In this document: one piece after another, positions 55,509-58,149 of the stretch
Layout of the letters: every line of letters starts with the position of its first letter
How positions within the stretch are numbered: position 1 is the first letter of the stretch
Source of the DNA: a virus
Virus record (IMG/VR): IMGVR_UViG_3300034351_000038
Coordinates: 1 to 58,149 of that record
Direction: 5' to 3' (one strand)
Length of the DNA stretch: 58,149 nt
Program-made: the position numbers and the translations under genes
Notes under the pieces: model-generated
The model's input: only the letters and a program-made list of their open reading frames with translations
Databases searched by the model: none
Told to the model about the DNA's origin: nothing

Positions 55509-55896
55509 CAAAGATCTCGAAAAAGGTGATAGGGTAATGCTGCTGCAGTCTACTAAGTGGCTTATGAATATTCGTAATCCACTTGGGGTAATTGGAACTG
55601 TTAGAGGCGAAGACGATGAAGGTTGGATTTACGTCCGTTGGGATAACAGAGAAAAGAATAATTACGAGGGGATACATAGTGATTTGGTTGAGGTAATAGA
55701 GATTAAATCAAATGAAGATTTGTGGAAGGGCGATCGGGTGATGATGTTATCTTCTCTTAGAAGCTATTATCAATTGGGAATAGTTGGAACGGTTGACGAG
55801 ATTAAGAAAGATACAGTGCTAGTAAAATGGGATAATGGGGTTAACTATAGCTACATCAAAGAGCACAACAACCTGGTAATTGTGGCTGTTGAGTGA
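55498..55896 (+). CDS. Two-domain SH3-like protein, last of the array
   Basis: 132 residues, ATGATG start (either Met possible). Domain 1: KGDRVMLLQSTKWLMNIRNPLGVIGTV ... VRWDNREKNNYEGIHSDLVEV. Domain 2: KGDRVMMLSSLRSYYQLGIVGTV ... VKWDNGVNYSYIKEHNNLVIV. The EHNNLV end resembles the KHNNLV of the gene at 54730, suggesting block duplication. Confidence 0.85.
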   Translation: MMSNKDLEKGDRVMLLQSTKWLMNIRNPLGVIGTVRGEDDEGWIYVRWDNREKNNYEGIHSDLVEVIEIKSNEDLWKGDRVMMLSSLRSYYQLGIVGTVDEIKKDTVLVKWDNGVNYSYIKEHNNLVIVAVE

Positions 55897-55934
55897 ATGT
55901 CATGACAGATGTACAGGTTAAGAGGTGATAAGAT

Positions 55935-56042
55935 ATGAGTTCAGAGGATCTGTTTATAGCCGTATTCTTTTTAGCAGTAATGTTATTGGGTTTATACGTA
56001 AGTGGCTTGGTGGTATGGGCGTTCACTTTGGCGCTCAATTGA
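55935..56042 (+). CDS. Single-TM micro-protein, 35 aa
   Basis: MSSEDLFIAVFFLAVMLLGLYVSGLVVWAFTLALN after AAGAGGTGATAAGAT. One long membrane segment. Followed by a GACGC/GCGTC hairpin (56041-56059) without a T-tract. Confidence 0.6.
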   Translation: MSSEDLFIAVFFLAVMLLGLYVSGLVVWAFTLALN

Positions 56043-56125
56043 CGCACCCTCCCCGCGTCGTAAGTTAACCTAATGAATGAATGTCAAGTGCAAATATTCC
56101 ACACAGAACCACTTAAGAGGTATAT

Positions 56126-56467
56126 ATGAGTCACATAGCTCCAGGAACAAAATGCGTAATCGTAGGGTGCGTTCGTGCTAACGAAGGTATGGTCGTAACA
56201 GTCGTCTCTCAGGCAAACGACTGGTCTGAATGTGCTACCTGCGGGCATGATATCGGGTACATGATCGATAAGACCTTGCCAGAGTATGGTAGCAACGTAA
56301 TCAATGGATCGCGCTTGCAGCCTCTCAATGGCGACGAGGAGAGGGACAGTAGCGAGACAGACAGGGAGAGGGATAAGCCAGTGTCTATCAGCCTCTCGGA
56401 CATCATCAAACAAATGAACCCCGCTGATTTTGAGCACGAAGAGACAGGAGAAGAAGTCTATGGATAA
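56126..56467 (+). CDS. SH3-like phage protein, 113 aa
   Basis: Starts IAPGTKCVIVGCVRANEGMVVTVVSQANDW and contains a CATCGHD knuckle and RLQPLNGD. The pattern 'pG..C.IV......N.G..V.V' is a common phage fold of unknown role and distantly resembles the array domains by its barrel-like opening. The C-terminal 40 residues are charged and helical. AAGAGGTATAT lies before the ATG. Confidence 0.78.
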   Translation: MSHIAPGTKCVIVGCVRANEGMVVTVVSQANDWSECATCGHDIGYMIDKTLPEYGSNVINGSRLQPLNGDEERDSSETDRERDKPVSISLSDIIKQMNPADFEHEETGEEVYG

Positions 56468-56660
56468 CAAGCGCAATATGAACTACGAGCAAGCCAAAGC
56501 GGCGGCAAAAGCACTTGAGCAGGAACTGGAATCTAAAAAGTGGCATGTCGTAGTAAAAGAAGAAAAGGATAAACGTGTGATTACCGTGCAGGGTAGGTCA
56601 TATTTATCATACGGGGGGAACCTTCAGCAGAGTTTCCCGTATATCTGGGAGGTGGTTTAG
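56460..56660 (+). CDS. Hypothetical protein, 66 aa, first of a tandem pair
   Basis: MDNKRNMNYEQAKAAAKALEQELESKKWHVVVKEEKDKRVITVQGRSYLSYGGNLQQSFPYIWEVV. A helix followed by three or four strands. The gene after it encodes a clear paralogue. Start chosen at the ATG with AGGAGAAG upstream. Role unknown. Confidence 0.74.
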   Translation: MDNKRNMNYEQAKAAAKALEQELESKKWHVVVKEEKDKRVITVQGRSYLSYGGNLQQSFPYIWEVV

Positions 56661-56661
56661 T

Positions 56662-56850
56662 ATGGATAACAAGCACAGTATGACCTATGAAGAAGCCAGG
56701 TTTGCAGCACGTGCACTCGAACAGGATATGGAGTCTAGGGGGTGGCACGTCGTGGTGGGGGATAATAGGGAACGTCGCGAGATCTTTGTCCAGGGTAGCT
56801 CATATTCGCCATACGGTGGGTCACTGCAACGTAGCTTCCCGTACATCTGA
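56662..56850 (+). CDS. Hypothetical protein, 62 aa, second of a tandem pair
   Basis: MDNKHSMTYEEARFAARALEQDMESRGWHVVVGDNRERREIFVQGSSYSPYGGSLQRSFPYI: same plan as its neighbour, but it stops after FPYI instead of continuing WEVV. GGAGG nine bases upstream. Tandem duplication with a small C-terminal truncation. Confidence 0.74.
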   Translation: MDNKHSMTYEEARFAARALEQDMESRGWHVVVGDNRERREIFVQGSSYSPYGGSLQRSFPYI

Positions 56851-56865
56851 GGAGAGTATTTTAGA

Positions 56866-57069
56866 ATGTCAGATATACATTATTTACTTATGTTTTGTGC
56901 TGTGCTCTCAGTGGTGTGTGCTGCTATCGTGACACTAGTTCACCCGCTTGAGGAAATTTCCAAGTGGAAAGGAGGGTGTGCGATATTGGTTGTTTTGTTC
57001 GAATGTATGTCGGTGGCCATTGCTCTGGTTGTGATTTATATCGTCTACTTGGTATCGACTGGAGGGTGA
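56866..57069 (+). CDS. Two-TM membrane protein, 67 aa
   Basis: Two hydrophobic segments (about 4-24 and 37-62) with a short polar turn (HPLEEISKWKGG). GGAG upstream. Unknown family, in a run of four membrane-protein genes. Confidence 0.7.
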   Translation: MSDIHYLLMFCAVLSVVCAAIVTLVHPLEEISKWKGGCAILVVLFECMSVAIALVVIYIVYLVSTGG

Positions 57070-57073
57070 ATAC

Positions 57074-57337
57074 ATGTCATATCTAGTTTCAACCCCTGTG
57101 TTTGGTTTTGGGATCCTACTAATTTCATGTGGCATTTGGGGATCCCTGAGTTATAGTAAGAATTGGGACACCACAAAGCGACATAAGAGAATCGCCCTCA
57201 TATTCCTATTAGTGGAAGGTGGGTTACTCACAGCGTTCTCGTATCCCTTCTTCTCAGATGCTTTTTTTAATGGAATGTTGGTAGGCCAGATATATGTGGT
57301 TTTGTGGTCTTCATATAAGGAAAGAGTGAATCAATGA
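57074..57337 (+). CDS. Three-TM membrane protein, 87 aa
   Basis: MSYLVSTPVFGFGILLISCGIWGSL ... KNWDTTKRHKRIALIFLLVEGGLLTAF ... FNGMLVGQIYVVLWSSYKERVNQ: three membrane segments separated by basic turns. GGAGGGTGAATAC precedes the ATG. Ends with an ATGA overlap. Confidence 0.7.
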   Translation: MSYLVSTPVFGFGILLISCGIWGSLSYSKNWDTTKRHKRIALIFLLVEGGLLTAFSYPFFSDAFFNGMLVGQIYVVLWSSYKERVNQ

Positions 57338-57513
57338 TTTTAATGTACACATTAGTGTTTTTTATATCAACCCTCACAGAGCTATTCCAACCGATAGCTT
57401 CAGTTGTCCTAGAAAACCTCTCAGCGGAGTGTTACATCTGGCTGGGGATTTCAATCGCAGTAGCCATCGCCCAGGGGTGTGTGGTTTGTTTTTATAACGT
57501 AATTGAAGGATGA
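57334..57513 (+). CDS. Two-TM membrane protein, 59 aa
   Basis: MILMYTLVFFISTLTELFQPIASVVLENLSAECYIWLGISIAVAIAQGCVVCFYNVIEG. Two hydrophobic segments. Starts by ATGA overlap with the previous stop, with AAGGAAAGAG upstream. Confidence 0.65.
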   Translation: MILMYTLVFFISTLTELFQPIASVVLENLSAECYIWLGISIAVAIAQGCVVCFYNVIEG

Positions 57514-57517
57514 AATT

Positions 57518-57727
57518 ATGAGAAATATTATGAAAGAAATCATGAAAGATTTTATGTCCGCATTAGTATTTTCTATACTGGTTTTCATGGGGATCGCACA
57601 GATGGTCCTTACCCTTGCGTTTGCTGGAGCAAACGTGTCTGAAGATCCATTTTGGTTGGTGTCTTTTGTTGCGATAGCATTCACGCAAATTTGTGTACTT
57701 GGTTTATATTTATATTGTAGGAAATAG
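57518..57727 (+). CDS. Two-TM membrane protein, 69 aa
   Basis: MRNIMKEIMKDFMSALVFSILVFMGIAQMVLTLAFAGANVSEDPFWLVSFVAIAFTQICVLGLYLYCRK. N-terminal amphipathic Met/Lys helix, then two membrane helices. GAAGGA upstream decides the start. Last convincing gene before the right-hand non-coding region. Confidence 0.7.
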   Translation: MRNIMKEIMKDFMSALVFSILVFMGIAQMVLTLAFAGANVSEDPFWLVSFVAIAFTQICVLGLYLYCRK

Positions 57728-57802
57728 TTTTTAGTTGTTGGGTAATTATAGTGACAATGGTAAAATGACTGTAGGTTTGGGGGAAAGGTGGTTCATTAGT
57801 AA

Positions 57803-57907
57803 ATGATAAAAGGAATTTATGACGGCATAAAAAAGATCGATGAATGCCAACAGTATAGGTACGGCGTTGGTAGGTTACCTGTAACCCAGCGGACAAAATT
57901 CAACTAG
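57803..57907 (+). CDS. Doubtful ORF, 34 aa
   Basis: MIKGIYDGIKKIDECQQYRYGVGRLPVTQ..., with a distant AAAGGTGG. It does not overlap other genes, and its residue mix is plausible. A short host-derived remnant or chance frame is equally possible. Confidence 0.35.
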   Translation: MIKGIYDGIKKIDECQQYRYGVGRLPVTQRTKFN

Positions 57908-58149
57908 ATGAACATGTTATCAGTTAGAATTAAATGTCAAAAATTGAGGTACCCCCCCTCGCGGGGCCCTGGGGGAGAAAAAGCGACCGAGCGAATATCA
58001 GGTAGCTTGATAAAGACCCTTTTTGAGTGAAACAGCGATTTCGAGACAGAATGTGAATACTGTAAGTATATGATATATAATATATATATATATATTCTTA
58101 CCTATACACTACACTAGCCATACATATGCCATTGGCATTCCTGACTATT
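57908..58149. other. Right-hand non-coding region with C/G tracts, TA tract and dyad
   Basis: No gene seen. It contains a seven-C tract followed by TCGCGGGGCCCTGGGGG (57952-57975), with CCCC-TCGC-GGGG able to pair, a TA-rich tract around 58069-58096 (with a possible -10 TATAAT at 58076 and a weak -35 GTGAAT at 58053), and the dyad ATGCCA-T-TGGCAT at 58126-58138. If the genome is circular or circularly permuted, this joins the region before the gene at 6 and could be its control region. Confidence 0.5.

Larger units (their letters stand above)
51675..55896 (+). repeat. Array of nine paralogous genes encoding sixteen SH3-like domains
   Basis: The unit of about 60-70 residues reads: [NR].L.KGDRVMLLA-T-W....NPLGV-GTV ......V-V-WDNG-EN-Y ...DNDLVKV. 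Seven genes hold two units and two hold one. Genes run head to tail on one strand with 4-base overlaps, broken only by 53788-54729 (a winged-helix gene and small membrane genes). The barrel, KOW-like start and WDNG signature recall Mib/HERC2 and related SH3-like barrels. No catalytic residues are conserved. Confidence 0.9.

Noticed and set aside
58069-58096. TA-rich tract as a replication origin.
   Set aside because: Low-complexity DNA alone is not evidence. No iterons or initiator-like gene are next to it, so it is only mentioned in the non-coding entry.

Overview
The window is almost certainly the whole or near-whole genome of a tailed double-stranded DNA phage. It carries small and large terminase, portal, scaffold, HK97-type major capsid protein, head-tail connectors, a tail tube, a frameshifted tail chaperone, a very long tape measure and a gene-transfer-agent-like tail tip. 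No sheath or contractile baseplate gene is visible, so a siphovirus-like, long non-contractile tail is inferred. The host is probably a Gram-negative bacterium, perhaps a gammaproteobacterium: there is a cleavable secretory signal peptide, a candidate lipoprotein, sigma70-like promoters, purine-rich Shine-Dalgarno sites and CsrA- and ThyA-type genes. I found no integrase, excisionase or CI-like repressor, so a lytic lifestyle is the simpler reading.

Layout. (1) 1-1060: a short rightward run including a RusA resolvase, closed by a strong terminator. (2) 1049-2729: a leftward operon of nine very small genes, most under 65 codons, many with 4-base stop/start overlaps. (3) 2730-3092: a non-coding region with several G/C-tract hairpins just before the terminase. 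(4) 3093-26850: the rightward structural module, with a 3TM-type holin after the capsid gene and a 765-residue fibre-like protein holding 19 tandem 23-residue repeats. It ends in a perfect bidirectional-looking terminator. (5) 26883-41225: a leftward replication, recombination and nucleotide module: MazG-like pyrophosphatase, CsrA homologue, DNA polymerase III alpha, DEDDh exonuclease, SF2 helicase, PD-(D/E)XK nuclease, SSB-like DUF669 protein, Sak4-like ATPase, M15 endolysin, a metallophosphoesterase and a class II ribonucleotide reductase. A tRNA-Pro(UGG) sits at its promoter-proximal end. (6) 41452-41511: two back-to-back promoters whose -35 boxes are mirror images two bases apart, feeding the leftward module and the rightward primase-helicase side. 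(7) 41632-50205: primase-helicase, a proteasome-like Ntn hydrolase, dCMP deaminase, a cysteine-peptidase-like protein and a G+C-rich thyA. (8) 50337-57907: a promoter followed by a long rightward series of small accessory genes. It is dominated by nine paralogous genes carrying sixteen SH3-barrel-like domains (signature NPLGV-GTV ... V-WDNG), followed by small membrane proteins. (9) 57908-58149: non-coding, with C/G tracts, a TA tract and a dyad.

How it works together (inference). The central divergent promoters start replication and nucleotide-metabolism genes on both sides. Polymerase, exonuclease, primase-helicase and recombination proteins copy and mature the genome. NrdJ, dCMP deaminase, ThyA and MazG-like enzymes supply or clean the nucleotide pool. 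The structural module builds and packages virions, and lysis genes are split between the structural and replication modules. The flanks are rich in small, recently duplicated genes and are the likeliest place for host-takeover or anti-defence functions. The SH3-like gene array at 51675-55896 is the best candidate for an undescribed system.
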